From Clostridium sp. KNHs214 (GTDB lineage Bacteria > Bacillota > Clostridia > Clostridiales > Clostridiaceae): a DNA stretch of 64,000 nt. The stretch lies in assembly GCF_000744935.1 (NCBI RefSeq), contig NZ_JQMW01000004.1, positions 172,869 to 236,868 of the forward strand, in the 5' to 3' direction. The position numbers were made by a program, and so were the translations under genes. Shown here one piece after another: positions 16,993-27,227 of this stretch (positions within the stretch are counted from its first letter, which is position 1; each line of letters begins with the position of its first letter). Below the pieces are notes generated by a model. That model was given only the letters and a program-made list of their open reading frames with translations. It searched no databases and was not told the origin of the DNA.

Positions 16993-18981
16993 ATGACCTT
17001 CTGTGACGAAAATAACATAGATTTGATTAAAGAAGATTTAAGGTATTTAGAATTATTGGCAAAACAGTATCCTTCTATATGTTCTGCTAGTACAGAAATT
17101 ATAAATTTGCAAGCTATACTTAATCTACCTAAAGGAACAGAACATTTTATCAGTGACATACATGGCGAATATGAATCTTTTACCCATGTATTAAAAAATG
17201 CTTCTGGAGTTATTAAGCGAAAAATAAATGATGTGTTTGGCAATTCCCTAAGGGAAAGAGAAAAGGAAAGCTTAGCAACCTTAGTTTATTATCCAGAACA
17301 AAAATTAGAACTTATAAAAAAGGATGAAACCAATTTAAAAGACTGGTACAAAATAACTCTTTATAGACTTATAGAATTATGCAGAGAAGTTTGTTCAAAA
17401 TATACTCGTTCAAAGGTAAGAAAGGCATTACCACAAGACTTTGCGTATATAATAGAAGAACTGCTTCATGAAGGAAACAAAAAAGTAAATAAACTAGAAT
17501 ATTATAATGGAATTATAGAAACCATAATTGATATAGATAGAGCCGATGAATTTATTACAGCTATTTCAAAAGTAATTCAAAGACTAGTAGTGGATAGACT
17601 TCATATTGTAGGAGATATTTATGATAGAGGTCCTGGTGCTGATATAATTATGGAGAGATTAATAAAACATCACTCCTTAGATATTCAATGGGGAAATCAT
17701 GACATACTTTGGATGGGAGCTGCAGCAGGTTCAAAATGCTGTATAGCTAATGTACTTAGAATATCTTTAAGATATGCTAACTTATCTACTATAGAGGATG
17801 GATATGGAATAAACCTTCTTCCACTAGCTACTTTCGCTATGAACCATTATGAAAGTGACCCTTGTAGGGGTTTTAAACCTAAAACTTTAGACAAGCAGAT
17901 TAGTGAAACAGATACTATTTTATTTTCAAGAATGCATAAAGCCATATCTATTATGCAATTTAAGCTAGAAGGCGAATTAATAAAATCCCATCCGGAATTT
18001 TTAATGGATGATAGATTACTTCTAGATAAAATAGACCCTGAAAAAGGCATCATAAACTTATATGGAAAAACATATAAAATGAATGATACCAACTTCCCTA
18101 CCATTGATTGGAAAGATCCTTACAAGTTAACCAAAGAAGAACAATGCCTAATAAATAAATTAACTAATTCCTTTGTAAACAGTGAAAAACTGCAAAGACA
18201 TATACGGTTTATGTACAGCAAAGGAGGCATGTATACGGTTTATAATTCTAATTTATTATATCATGGCTGTATACCTCTTAATGAAGATGGATCTTTTAAG
18301 GAAGTAAAAATTGCCCATGACAAACATAAAGGGAAAGAACTGTTGGATGCTTTAGATAGATATGCAAGAGAAGCATATTTCTTTAAATATGATAAAAAAT
18401 CTAAAGCCTATGGAATGGATATATTGTGGTATTTATGGTGCGGTCCTGATTCTCCAGTGTTTGGTAAAGAGAGAATGACTACCTTTGAAAGATATTTTAT
18501 AGATGATAAAGCAACTCATAAGGAAAAAAAAGATAGCTACTATAAATACAGGGATAATGATGAGATATGCAATAATATACTAAGAGAATTTAATCTAGCT
18601 CCAGATTCCTCTCATATAATAAACGGTCATATTCCTGTTAAGTCTAAAGAAGGAGAAAGTCCTATAAAAGCTAATGGCAAACTTTTTGTAATTGACGGAG
18701 GCTTTTGTAGAGCATATCAGCCACAAACAGGTATTGCTGGTTATACACTAATATATAATTCCTATGGACTGCTGCTTACCTCTCATGAACCTTTTGAATC
18801 TATGCAAAAGGCTATAAAAGAAAATAAGGATATTCTTTCTTCCACTATAATACTAGAACATGTGACTAGTAGAAAAAGAGTGGCAGATACGGATATAGGT
18901 AGCGAGATAAAAAAACAAATTAAGGATTTAGAAATGCTTTTAATTGCATATAGAAAAGGACTTATAAAAGAAAAAAAATAA
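16993..18981 (+). CDS. fbp: Fructose-1,6-bisphosphatase class III
   Basis: 662 residues, the size of the Firmicute-specific class III enzyme. It dephosphorylates fructose 1,6-bisphosphate in gluconeogenesis and belongs to the Mn-dependent calcineurin-like phosphoesterases. Metal motifs are visible in order: DIHGEYESF near residue 53, [10 protein letters not shown] near 210 and [10 protein letters not shown] near 233, with [12 protein letters not shown] late in the chain. ATG 16993 is preceded by GAGGGGGAAAAGG. Monocistronic. Confidence 0.96.
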   Translation: MTFCDENNIDLIKEDLRYLELLAKQYPSICSASTEIINLQAILNLPKGTEHFISDIHGEYESFTHVLKNASGVIKRKINDVFGNSLREREKESLATLVYYPEQKLELIKKDETNLKDWYKITLYRLIELCREVCSKYTRSKVRKALPQDFAYIIEELLHEGNKKVNKLEYYNGIIETIIDIDRADEFITAISKVIQRLVVDRLHIVGDIYDRGPGADIIMERLIKHHSLDIQWGNHDILWMGAAAGSKCCIANVLRISLRYANLSTIEDGYGINLLPLATFAMNHYESDPCRGFKPKTLDKQISETDTILFSRMHKAISIMQFKLEGELIKSHPEFLMDDRLLLDKIDPEKGIINLYGKTYKMNDTNFPTIDWKDPYKLTKEEQCLINKLTNSFVNSEKLQRHIRFMYSKGGMYTVYNSNLLYHGCIPLNEDGSFKEVKIAHDKHKGKELLDALDRYAREAYFFKYDKKSKAYGMDILWYLWCGPDSPVFGKERMTTFERYFIDDKATHKEKKDSYYKYRDNDEICNNILREFNLAPDSSHIINGHIPVKSKEGESPIKANGKLFVIDGGFCRAYQPQTGIAGYTLIYNSYGLLLTSHEPFESMQKAIKENKDILSSTIILEHVTSRKRVADTDIGSEIKKQIKDLEMLLIAYRKGLIKEKK

Positions 18982-19048
18982 TTATTAATCCCCAATACTA
19001 GTACCTAATCACCAACGTCGCTAAACCACTATTTAGTGGATAGTACTT

Positions 19049-19164
19049 GATGATTGCACTGGTTATTGGGGATTTCATTATACTTAACAATTGCCGCGAC
19101 TATTGGAAATTATTCATTATATTTAATGATTGCCACTGGTTATTGTGGATTATTCATTATGCTT
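19049..19164. repeat. Three imperfect tandem units of about 39 bp
   Basis: Units begin GATGATTGCACTGGTTATTG, AACAATTGCCGCGACTATTG and AATGATTGCCACTGGTTATTG, and each ends TCATTATAYTT or close to it. The third unit runs over the stop codon of the minus-strand gene at 19157. The block is preceded by TAATCCCCAATACTAGTACC, a word type seen in other spacers of this window. Confidence 0.75.
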
Positions 19165-19555
19165 CAGCTGTAATTTTCTCAGATTCATCCAAAATTTCTT
19201 TGTGCTTATTTAAAACTTCCTGAAGCTTATTTTGGAATATATCCCTATTTTCTATAAAGGGAAATACTACTTCCCAAGTAGGATTATACGTATCATCTAC
19301 TTCTTCTATGGATGTTATCATTTCGCCAAATTCTTCTCCATTGTAATTATCATATATTGCATCAAATTCACTATCTTCTACATCCCTATCTGTAGTCAAC
19401 TTCAAGTGAATAATTTCTGTATCATTTTCCTTTACTAAATAAATTCCATCCACTAAGTTTCCATTTTCCTGAAGTGTATAGCTATTTATTTCCTTTTCTA
19501 AATATCCTGTTTCTTTATTTCTCTCCATTAAAATTACAGTGGTTTCTTCCATCAT
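19157..19555 (-). CDS. Conserved-looking hypothetical protein, 132 residues
   Basis: Starts MMEETTVILMERNKETGYLE at ATG 19555, 9 nt after AAAGGAGG; the longer frame to 19591 runs through that SD and is rejected. Acidic, mixed alpha/beta, no membrane segment or Cys motif. It contains repeated glutamate-rich strands and ends SEKITAEA. It follows topB on the same strand with a 25-nt gap and is likely co-transcribed. I do not recognise the family. Confidence 0.72.
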   Translation of the reverse strand: MMEETTVILMERNKETGYLEKEINSYTLQENGNLVDGIYLVKENDTEIIHLKLTTDRDVEDSEFDAIYDNYNGEEFGEMITSIEEVDDTYNPTWEVVFPFIENRDIFQNKLQEVLNKHKEILDESEKITAEA

Positions 19556-19580
19556 AAAGCAATTCCTCCTTTTATCTTTA

Positions 19581-21860
19581 TTAATTTTCAAAACTAAGAT
19601 TTATTTTATTATCTTTCAATATTAATTTAGCACTAAATACATTGCCCTTTTTAGATTTAAAGCCAGAAATTACATCTGTGCTTCCAGTTTGTATTAGCTT
19701 TTGAACCTGTTGTCTAGGTATTTTAACTCCGCAAATTTCTCCTATAAAGAACTTACATCCTTCTGTCCATTTGTTGCACCCATAGCCTTTTTTATTTTTA
19801 ACTATGTGTCCATTGTGGCAAAAAGGGCATATGCCTAGTACCTGTTGAACTTTTTCTTTATCCAGTTTTAAGTCATTTTCTTGTAAAACTCTATTAAAGA
19901 GTCTTTCCCCTTCAATTACTCTACTTCCCTTTAATACCTTTTGCACATTGCCTTGTATGTATTTCTCTAATTTATCCATAAATTCATTTGGCTGAATTTC
20001 CTTTTCTGCCACCATACCTAATCCTTTTTCCCAACTAGCTGTAAGTTTAGGGTTTAATAGAGATGGAATGGATTTTCTTATGACCTCGTATATCATTTCA
20101 CCCTTAACTGTTGGAGTTACAACCTGAGTTTTATTATTAGTTCTTATATATTCTATTCTATTTAATTTTTTTAATATTTCAGCTCTAGTGGCACTAGTAC
20201 CTATACCGCTTCCCCTTATCTGTTCTCTAAGCTCTTCATCCTCTATAAGCTTACCTGCATTCTCCATGGCTATTATCATAGTTCCTGATGTATATCTCTT
20301 AGGAGGAGAAGTTTTTCCCTCTTTAATATCCATGTTCTCTACATTTACGCATTGTCCCTTTTTTAAGCTTTTAAAAAATTCTGGTGAAAGAGCATTTTTA
20401 TTTTCTTTTTCATCTCCTAAAACCTCTAAATATCCCTTGGAAGTACAAGTTTTTGCATTGGTAAAGAATCTCTCATCTCCTACCTTGGTTATAAGCGAAA
20501 ACTTTGTATATTTAGCATTGGGATAAAATATGGCTAAAAATCTTCTAAGTACTAATTTGTAAACATCCCTCTCTAGGGGCTTTAATCTACCATAGTTTTC
20601 AAAGCCTTCTCCTGTAGGAATAATGGCATAGTGATCTGTTATCTTTTTATCATTTACATATTTACTTTTTATAATCTTATTATTCCACTTTTCTTCTAAA
20701 ATCTTCTTTGAAAATCCTACTGCCTCTTCATCTGCTTTAAAGAATGTAAGTTTCTTTAAGTTTTTATGAATTTCCTTTGCTACTGCAGTAGATAAAACCC
20801 TAGCATCGGTTCTTGGATAAGTTAATAGTTTCTTTTCATACAAACTTTGAACTGTACTAAGTGTCTTATCAGGATCTATTTTGAACCTTTTGGAACATTC
20901 ATTTTGAAGTTCTGCTAAGTTAAATAAAAGAGGTGGATTCTTATTTTCAATCTTCTTTTCAACATTTTCTATAAGCGCCACTTTATTTTCATCTTCACCT
21001 TCATCTAAACCATTTAAAATTTCCTTTATGAATTTTTCTGCTTCTTCCTTCTCTTTAAAACCTACTTCACTGTATAGTTTAGGAGAGCTGTAATACTTAG
21101 AGCCCTCTACTGCTTTCCATTCTCCTTCGTAGTTGGAGTTTTCATCTTTATTAATATTTAGGAAAGCTATTATTCTGTAAAAAGGCGTTTCCTTAAATTC
21201 TCTAATTTCTCTCTCTCTATCTACTACCATGCCTAAAACACAAGACATTACCCTGCCAACTGCCACTACTGAATTATCTGTATTTATAGAATTAGAAAGA
21301 GTTTTACCATATATAATGGTCAAAAGCCTTGAAAAATTGATTCCAAGTAAATAATCTTCTTTAGCTCTTAAATACGCTGAATCTGCCAATGCATCATATT
21401 CCTCTAAGGGCTTTGCTTCTTTTATTCCCCTTTTTATTTCTTCTTCTGTTTGAGAGTCTATCCAAACCCTTCTCTTTTCCTTTTTAGGATTTCCAACCAT
21501 CATGTCTACTAGTCTATATATATATTCCCCTTCTCTTCCTGAGTCTGTACAAACATATATTTTATCTATATCTTCTCTTAAAATAAGTTCCTTAACTATA
21601 TTAAATTGCTTTGCCACTGCAGGAATTATTTCGTATTTGTATTCCTCAGGTAAAAATGGCAATGTGTTTAAGGACCATTTTTTAAGCTCTGGATTATAGA
21701 CCTCTGGATAACTCATGGTTACCATGTGACCTACGCACCAGGTGAAAACTGCCTTGTCACCTTCCCAGTATCCATCTCGCTTATTTCCTTTTACATTTAA
21801 AAGTTTTACAAATTCCATGGCTACAGAAGGCTTTTCTGCTACAAATAACGATTTACCCAT
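19581..21860 (-). CDS. topB: DNA topoisomerase III
   Basis: 759 residues. Type IA topoisomerase: the Toprim domain opens with LFVAEKPSVA and holds CTDSGREGEY at about 104-113; the catalytic Tyr348 lies in LLTYPRTDAR. The C terminus has one zinc-ribbon-like block (CPFCHNGHIV to CNKWTEGC, around residue 700) with a basic end. It relaxes or decatenates single-stranded regions during replication and recombination. SD GTGAGGAT precedes the ATG. Confidence 0.95.
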   Translation of the reverse strand: MGKSLFVAEKPSVAMEFVKLLNVKGNKRDGYWEGDKAVFTWCVGHMVTMSYPEVYNPELKKWSLNTLPFLPEEYKYEIIPAVAKQFNIVKELILREDIDKIYVCTDSGREGEYIYRLVDMMVGNPKKEKRRVWIDSQTEEEIKRGIKEAKPLEEYDALADSAYLRAKEDYLLGINFSRLLTIIYGKTLSNSINTDNSVVAVGRVMSCVLGMVVDREREIREFKETPFYRIIAFLNINKDENSNYEGEWKAVEGSKYYSSPKLYSEVGFKEKEEAEKFIKEILNGLDEGEDENKVALIENVEKKIENKNPPLLFNLAELQNECSKRFKIDPDKTLSTVQSLYEKKLLTYPRTDARVLSTAVAKEIHKNLKKLTFFKADEEAVGFSKKILEEKWNNKIIKSKYVNDKKITDHYAIIPTGEGFENYGRLKPLERDVYKLVLRRFLAIFYPNAKYTKFSLITKVGDERFFTNAKTCTSKGYLEVLGDEKENKNALSPEFFKSLKKGQCVNVENMDIKEGKTSPPKRYTSGTMIIAMENAGKLIEDEELREQIRGSGIGTSATRAEILKKLNRIEYIRTNNKTQVVTPTVKGEMIYEVIRKSIPSLLNPKLTASWEKGLGMVAEKEIQPNEFMDKLEKYIQGNVQKVLKGSRVIEGERLFNRVLQENDLKLDKEKVQQVLGICPFCHNGHIVKNKKGYGCNKWTEGCKFFIGEICGVKIPRQQVQKLIQTGSTDVISGFKSKKGNVFSAKLILKDNKINLSFEN

Positions 21861-21904
21861 TAAAAATCCTCACAATCTAATTAAAGTCCTAAGTTTATAT
21901 TGTC

Positions 21905-23656
21905 TTACTTATGTTCTATTCTCCTATTAATATTATTTATTATTTCCTCTGGATACCCCAAATACTCAAGTATCTTAACTGCATTTCTAGTAGGTGATAT
22001 ACCTTCTTTTATTTTGTACTCAAAATTCAATCCTTCTTTAGTTACATTTTCAGTAAAGTAATAGTTATAATAAGTTTCCCTTACCATATTGGTTATCTCT
22101 AAATCATGAGTAGCCACTATTACTAAACAATTATTTTTAGCTAAGTAATCTAAAATCTCTGCAGCAGCATTTACTCTTTCCACAGGATTTGTACCCCTAA
22201 ATATCTCATCTATTAATGTAAGTATAGGATAGTTATTAAATCCAGAGGATTTTATTATTCTTTGGAGAGCTTCTGCTTCACCTAAGTAGTAGCTTTTTCC
22301 TTCAGTTATATTGTCATTTACACTTATGGAAGTTATAACTCTAAAGAAACTTCCCCTATATTCCTTACATATACATGTATATATAGTTTGTGCAAATAAT
22401 GCATTTATTCCTACAGTTCTCAAAAATGTGGATTTACCAGACATGTTAGAACCGGTTATTATTATATTATTATCCATATTCAAAGAATTACATACAGCAT
22501 TCTCTATTAATGGATGGCTCACTTCTTTTAAAATAAGCTCATTGCTTTCATTTACAAATATAGGTTCTGTATACTCTTTTAACTCCTCCCTATAAGACCC
22601 TATAGAAATAAAAGAATCTATTTTACCTAAATTTTCATATATTGTTTTTATGCTTTCCCTTTGCTTTTCTACTTCCTTAACTACAGAAAAATATGATCTA
22701 GTCTCCATCAAAAAGAATATATTTATGTAATCTAAAAGTACATCCACCCCTTCAGTTCCTGCCATGGCTATAGATGCAGAGCTTTTCATAAGTTTACTGC
22801 ATTTTCTTATTTCTTCTTTTAAAATATTTATCTCTTCTATGTTTTTACTAGAATTATTTAATGAAGATATATTTTTTGCAGCAGCTAAAACCCTGTACAT
22901 ATACTTTATACAAGAAGTATCTGCCCCTATTCTCTTCTTAACCTTTGAGTGAATAGATAAATTTATAAAATATATACCAAATACTGCCAAAACACCTATG
23001 GAAGGATTTTTCTCTACAGCATATATAACTGCTACTAGTGCTGTTAATGCAAGTACATCCAATATTACTTTTAAAACTTTTGAATATTGAAATTTTCCAT
23101 TTAAAAATTCAATAAAAGTAGCTTTTCTGTCCTTACCTAACTTATCTAAGAAAAATCTAATTTTATCTCTTAATTCCTCATTATTTCTAAAATGCTCTAT
23201 TTTTTCTCCTGTTCTTTTAAGTTTACCTTGACTAAAACACGGATTTCTAAGCATATAATAAAGATATTGTTCCCCTACAGTAGACAAAGTCCTGTCCAAT
23301 TTTAAAAATACCTTATCCATGTCCAAATCTAGCCAGGTTTGTTCATCTATGTAAAATTCTTCTTCATTTTTTAATATGTCAAATAACTTTCTAATATGTT
23401 CAAAATTTCTCTTCTTACTAACTTCATTTCCCCATTGATTTCTTAATTGGCTTATTCTTCTATAGCTTTTCATTTTTAAATAAAAATAAATACCCAAACA
23501 TATTAATACAACAGCCGGAATTATTCCAAAAGCATATACTTTATTAATTTCTATATTCATTATGGAAATATATCCCATTACAATTCCTAAAATTATTGAA
23601 ATTGCTGAAAATAAGCTAAATATATTTTCCACTTTTCCTTTATTATAGTTTTGCAT
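21905..23656 (-). CDS. MutS-family ATPase with N-terminal membrane helices
   Basis: 583 residues. Two hydrophobic helices (about 14-32 and 41-60) and another pair near 200-235 precede a MutS core and ATPase domain. Walker A is GSNMSGKST at 402-410, followed by the TLIDEIFRGTNPVER Walker B/signature block and VIVATHDLEI. The mismatch-recognition domain of MutS1 is absent, so this is the YshD/MutS-like group often labelled DNA mismatch repair protein; a true repair role is unproven and the membrane helices argue for something else. ATG 23656 has GGAGGTG before it. Confidence 0.88.
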   Translation of the reverse strand: MQNYNKGKVENIFSLFSAISIILGIVMGYISIMNIEINKVYAFGIIPAVVLICLGIYFYLKMKSYRRISQLRNQWGNEVSKKRNFEHIRKLFDILKNEEEFYIDEQTWLDLDMDKVFLKLDRTLSTVGEQYLYYMLRNPCFSQGKLKRTGEKIEHFRNNEELRDKIRFFLDKLGKDRKATFIEFLNGKFQYSKVLKVILDVLALTALVAVIYAVEKNPSIGVLAVFGIYFINLSIHSKVKKRIGADTSCIKYMYRVLAAAKNISSLNNSSKNIEEINILKEEIRKCSKLMKSSASIAMAGTEGVDVLLDYINIFFLMETRSYFSVVKEVEKQRESIKTIYENLGKIDSFISIGSYREELKEYTEPIFVNESNELILKEVSHPLIENAVCNSLNMDNNIIITGSNMSGKSTFLRTVGINALFAQTIYTCICKEYRGSFFRVITSISVNDNITEGKSYYLGEAEALQRIIKSSGFNNYPILTLIDEIFRGTNPVERVNAAAEILDYLAKNNCLVIVATHDLEITNMVRETYYNYYFTENVTKEGLNFEYKIKEGISPTRNAVKILEYLGYPEEIINNINRRIEHK

Positions 23657-23756
23657 AAAGCACCTCCTCAGTAAGTATATTATATCTCAAAATCACCTTT
23701 GTGTGGCTATTTTACCTGTTTTTTATTTTTAAGAATTTAAGCTGACGCAAAATAAA

Positions 23757-23786
23757 AAACACCAAGTTCAAAACCTAGTGTTTCAA
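23757..23786 (-). terminator. Terminator of rnpB
   Basis: Minus strand AACACTAG / CTTGGTGTT stem (one wobble, mostly perfect) with loop GTTTTGAA, then TTTTTTATTTTG. It lies immediately after the RNA's 3' end. Confidence 0.8.
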
Positions 23787-23788
23787 GT

Positions 23789-24159
23789 GTGCGACCAAAC
23801 CGATAAGCCGAGTTCTGTCGTGAACAGTCATCTATCTAGGCCTATTGTTACCAATAGGCTCAAGCGATCTTACCCGGAGACAGAGCGGGCAACTCCATAT
23901 GTCCCTCTATTCGATCTTGCTCCAAGTGGGGTTTACATAGCCGCAAAGTCGCCATTGCGCTGGTGAGCTCTTACCTCGCCTTTCCACCCTTGCCAAGCAG
24001 CTAAGCTGCACTCATGAAGTAAACTTCATTCTGGCGGTATATCTCTGTTGCACTTTCCTTCAGGTCACCCTGACTGGGGGTTACCCAGCACCCTGCCCTA
24101 CGGAGCCCGGACTTTCCTCTCCCAGATACTATCTGGCAGCGACTGTCTAGCTTACTCGC
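23789..24159 (-). ncRNA. rnpB: RNase P RNA, bacterial class A
   Basis: About 371 nt. Universal blocks are present in order on the minus strand: GAGGAAAGTCCGGGCTCC, the J3/4-type AGGGCAGGGTGCTGGGTAAC, GGCAAGGGTGGAAAGGCGAG, GTAAACCCCACTTGGAGCAAG, and at the 3' end ACAGAACTCGGCTTATCGG. P1 forms between GCGAGTAAGC at the 5' end and GGTTTGGTCGC at the 3' end, which set the boundaries to within a few bases. The architecture is class A rather than the class B of Bacillus. It is the catalytic RNA for tRNA 5' maturation. Confidence 0.97.
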
Positions 24160-24166
24160 AAATATT

Positions 24167-24195
24167 ATAATATCACAGCCATAAATTTAAATCAA
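24167..24195 (-). promoter_or_regulatory. Sigma-A promoter of rnpB
   Basis: -35 TTGATT (24195-24190), 17-nt spacer, -10 TATTAT (24172-24167) on the minus strand, placing the start 7-8 nt later at the predicted 5' end of the RNA. Confidence 0.75.
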
Positions 24196-24290
24196 GTTAT
24201 TTGTAAATGTATATAATGTATTATATTCCTGTATTTTCATAATGCAAAGTTCGTAGTCTAAAAACATATATAACACTATATCTATAATGC

Positions 24291-24375
24291 GATTATCCCA
24301 CAAAAAGTATTACATTACTTGAATTATGAAATTTCTCTGGAATGAGTTGCATAAGAAGCGAAGGAATTATTTAAA
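24291..24375. repeat. Family B palindromic repeat, one-ended copy (B1)
   Basis: GATTATCCCACAAAAAGTAT, then GAATTATGAAATTTCTCTGGAATG and CATAAGAAGCGAAGGAATTATTTAAA. It matches one end of the 280-bp copy at 62931-63210 and runs across the stop codon of the Nif3 gene at 24367. Confidence 0.8.
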
Positions 24376-25182
24376 CTTATATACCCTGCTAGTTTTTTCA
24401 GATATAATTATTTCCACATCATATTCTTTTTCTTTTAGTTGTTCCTGAAGTAATTCACCAAACATTTTAAAAGCTGGCCATTCTGTTTCAAAATGTCCAA
24501 CGTCAATTATACTTATGCCCTCTTCCGTATAATCACTGGCATAATGATAGGTAGTATCCCCTGTTATTATGCACTGAGCACCTAATTTTTTCGATATACT
24601 AAAAAAATCTTCCCCACTGCCATTGATAACTGCAATTTTATTTACTTTCCAGCTTTCATCTCCAGTATATCTTATAAATGGTATGTGAAGCTTACTTTTC
24701 ACCATTTTACATAGTTCCTTAATGGATATAGCTTCATCTAAAATAGCTAATCTTCCAACGCCTGTTACATTATCCCCTGGTTCTCTTGCTATAGACAATT
24801 CCATAGTTGAATAATTTTCAAAGCCTAGCTTTTTCATAATCAAACTATTTAACCCACCGTATACAGAATCTAAATTTGTATGACTGGAAAGCAAATTTAT
24901 ATTATTTTTAATTAATTCTATTGTTTTCTTTCCTTGTAAAGTGTCCTTAGTTATGGATGAGGGTCTGTTAAAAAACAAAGGATGATGAGTTAAGATTAAA
25001 TTACATTTTTTATCTACAGCTTCTTGTATTACATTTAAAGTGCAATCCAAAGCTATTAATATACCTTTAACCTCTTCTTCACCATCTCCCACCATAAGGC
25101 CTACATTATCATAACTCTCCTTAAATTTTGATGGGGCGTAATTTTCCATTATTTCTTCTATATCTTTAACTCTTAAAGACAT
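24367..25182 (-). CDS. Nif3-like dinuclear metal-centre protein
   Basis: 271 residues, the short form without an inserted PII-like domain. Metal-ligand motifs are LTHHPLFF near residue 65 and IIDVGHFETE near 225. The family is widespread and its biological role is unsettled; some members are labelled GTP cyclohydrolase I type 2. The ATG at 25182 overlaps the end of trmK by 10 nt, the usual trmK-nif3 couple downstream of rpoD in Firmicutes (here separated by one gene). Its 3' end runs into repeat B1. Confidence 0.92.
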   Translation of the reverse strand: MSLRVKDIEEIMENYAPSKFKESYDNVGLMVGDGEEEVKGILIALDCTLNVIQEAVDKKCNLILTHHPLFFNRPSSITKDTLQGKKTIELIKNNINLLSSHTNLDSVYGGLNSLIMKKLGFENYSTMELSIAREPGDNVTGVGRLAILDEAISIKELCKMVKSKLHIPFIRYTGDESWKVNKIAVINGSGEDFFSISKKLGAQCIITGDTTYHYASDYTEEGISIIDVGHFETEWPAFKMFGELLQEQLKEKEYDVEIIISEKTSRVYKFK

Positions 25183-25871
25183 GAAATCAGCTCCTCTAAT
25201 TCTTTTAGTTTATGACTTATCTGAATTTTTCTCTTTTTAGCCAACTCCGTATCATCTTTTATTAAATTTAATATTTTTTTGTACTTATTAACTAAATGAA
25301 TTAAAAAATCCTTTAACAGAGGATGCTTCTTTTCTATAAGCTTTTGTCCAACCTCATAATATATCTCTTTTATGTTTACAGGTTTATTATTAAATTTAAC
25401 CTTAATTATTTGATAATATTTTTCATCTTCAAAACACAATTCCTCATCTAAAATTTCATATCCTTTTTTATAAATAAATTCTCTTAGAACCTCTGGATTT
25501 TGCACAGGTTGAAGCACTGCATATTGAAGATTTTTAAAAACATTTTCATGTTCTAAAATAATATCCCTTATGAGATTTCCACCCATACCAGCTATAACTA
25601 CTACATCTACCTCTGAAGTTCTTACCGTTGAGAAACCGCCACCTAATCTGCATTGAATTTTTTCTTTTAATCCCTCCATTGCTACATTAAGCCTGGCCTT
25701 TTCTACAGGACCTTTGTTTATATCAGATGCTATAGCTTTATCACAAATTTGTTTTTTTACTAAATATATTGGGATATAGGCGTGATCCGTACCTACATCT
25801 ACTAAAACTTCACATTTATCCACCATGGAAGCTATAGTTTTTAATCTTATACTTATATCCAATTTCATCAT
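25173..25871 (-). CDS. trmK: tRNA (adenine-22-N1)-methyltransferase
   Basis: 232 residues. SAM-binding Rossmann fold: VDVGTDHAYIPIYLV near residue 25 is motif I, and VVVIAGMGGNLI near 90 is the family block. The C-terminal part is a coiled-coil-like helical domain (HLVNKYKKILNLIKDD...). Methylates A22 of certain tRNAs. Overlaps nif3, so translational coupling is expected. Confidence 0.93.
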   Translation of the reverse strand: MMKLDISIRLKTIASMVDKCEVLVDVGTDHAYIPIYLVKKQICDKAIASDINKGPVEKARLNVAMEGLKEKIQCRLGGGFSTVRTSEVDVVVIAGMGGNLIRDIILEHENVFKNLQYAVLQPVQNPEVLREFIYKKGYEILDEELCFEDEKYYQIIKVKFNNKPVNIKEIYYEVGQKLIEKKHPLLKDFLIHLVNKYKKILNLIKDDTELAKKRKIQISHKLKELEELISCL

Positions 25872-26049
25872 CCTACTCTAAAAATTTAGTATCCTACTCT
25901 ACTAATTATTTAGTATAACTGCTGCACTTTCCATAATTACTACTATGTCCTTTGCTTCATACCTATTAATTATTAGTGTAACTAATACCTCGATTACATT
26001 TTCTGTGAAATCATCTCAACCACAAGGGTACTAGGTTTTACGGGCCAAA

Positions 26050-26937
26050 TTATAAATTAGTGCTTAGTATTCTAAGCTGCATTCCTAAAAATCCAATAGA
26101 TACTATTAATGCCATATAAATATATATAAGTGAAGACTTCTTATCATATTTAGCATGAAAATATGAAGCATAATACATACAAAATAAAACTATCATATTT
26201 AAAGCTCCATAAACCATTTGCCTAAATGCAAACTGCTTACTTGTACCATATATAAGAGGTTTAAACGCAGCATCGTAACTTAAAGGCATAGTACGAGGTA
26301 ATTTCCCCATTATATATAATACAAAAGGATTTAATGTCATTATTATTATCACTATACTAACTGCTATAAACAATGCAATAAATTTTTTATCTTTATATAA
26401 AGCGTTCTTTTTCTTATAATTTATTTCATAAAATCCACTAGGTATTTTATTTTCCTTGAGTAAGTTTTCTAGCATTACATATTCTTTAGGGGATATTGCA
26501 TAATTTATTTCAGGAGTTTTAAGGTATATTATAAATTCATTACTAGTTACAAACATCCTAGTTACTCCTATTTTGTCAACTATACTTCTTCCAAGGGCAA
26601 AATTATTGTTACATATTCCTGACAACCTAACCCCTCTTATTTTACCAGTAGCTACACTGTAGGCTTCTACATCTTTTATAGGGATTTTAACCTTTTTAAA
26701 ATTGAATATGCCAAGTATATATATATACTCTTCATCTACAACAACCTTTACCGTAGAAAACAAAGCTACATAATATAACATATATATATTAAAAACAGCA
26801 CATAATATTTTAGAAAATACATTTATAACATAACTATTACTTACAAATACCAAAGTACCAATTATTATGTTAACTATAATTATTATAAATACTTCATATA
26901 ATAATCCCATTCCTCTTCGAGAATTATATATATTCAT
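26050..26937 (-). CDS. Membrane protein with a PH-like cytoplasmic middle, function unknown
   Basis: 295 residues. Two helices at about 12-55, a soluble section of about 130 residues (VVVDEEYIYILGIFNFKKVKIPIKDVEAYSV begins it, reminiscent of bacterial PH domains), then helices at about 185-206, 243-262 and 270-290. It stands alone between trmK and rpoD. The PH-like reading rests only on the strand pattern and the INDVEAYS-type turn. Confidence 0.7.
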   Translation of the reverse strand: MNIYNSRRGMGLLYEVFIIIIVNIIIGTLVFVSNSYVINVFSKILCAVFNIYMLYYVALFSTVKVVVDEEYIYILGIFNFKKVKIPIKDVEAYSVATGKIRGVRLSGICNNNFALGRSIVDKIGVTRMFVTSNEFIIYLKTPEINYAISPKEYVMLENLLKENKIPSGFYEINYKKKNALYKDKKFIALFIAVSIVIIIMTLNPFVLYIMGKLPRTMPLSYDAAFKPLIYGTSKQFAFRQMVYGALNMIVLFCMYYASYFHAKYDKKSSLIYIYMALIVSIGFLGMQLRILSTNL

Positions 26938-27070
26938 GGTATAGTCACCTTCTTTTTATTTTAAATTTCCAAATTAAAGAAAATCTTATATATCACTACT
27001 ATTATACCTTACAAATGTAGTAAAAGCACTATTTAAATTGTTAATAATAAATAGTGCTTTTATTCTTTTA

Positions 27071-27227
27071 GGTACATGAAAAGAAATAACAAGTCAAAGA
27101 TGATAGTATATTTTGTATCAGACAAGGAAACAGGTTCCGCCTTTGGTATAACTATCGACGGGTTCTGCTAACACAGTATGACGCAAAGTAGACTAGCATA
27201 CTGACTTGTTATTTATTTGAATGTGCC
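27071..27227. mobile_element. Family A MITE-like element, copy A1, abutting the rpoD stop codon
   Basis: 157 bp. TIRs: GGTACATGAAAAGAAATAAC and, inverted, GGCACATTCAAATAAATAAC, both followed by AAGTCA. The interior is also palindromic (GTATATTTTGTATCA with TGACGCAAAGTAGAC). Flanked by TTA at 27068-27070 and 27228-27230; the second TTA is the rpoD stop codon read on the plus strand. No ORF. The hairpin could terminate rpoD transcripts. Confidence 0.88.

Noticed and set aside
19048-19164. Possible CRISPR array
   Set aside because: Only three adjacent, diverged units with no spacer between them and no cas genes; a plain tandem repeat.
23778-23966. 62-codon plus-strand frame
   Set aside because: Antisense to the highly conserved 3' part of RNase P RNA; no SD.
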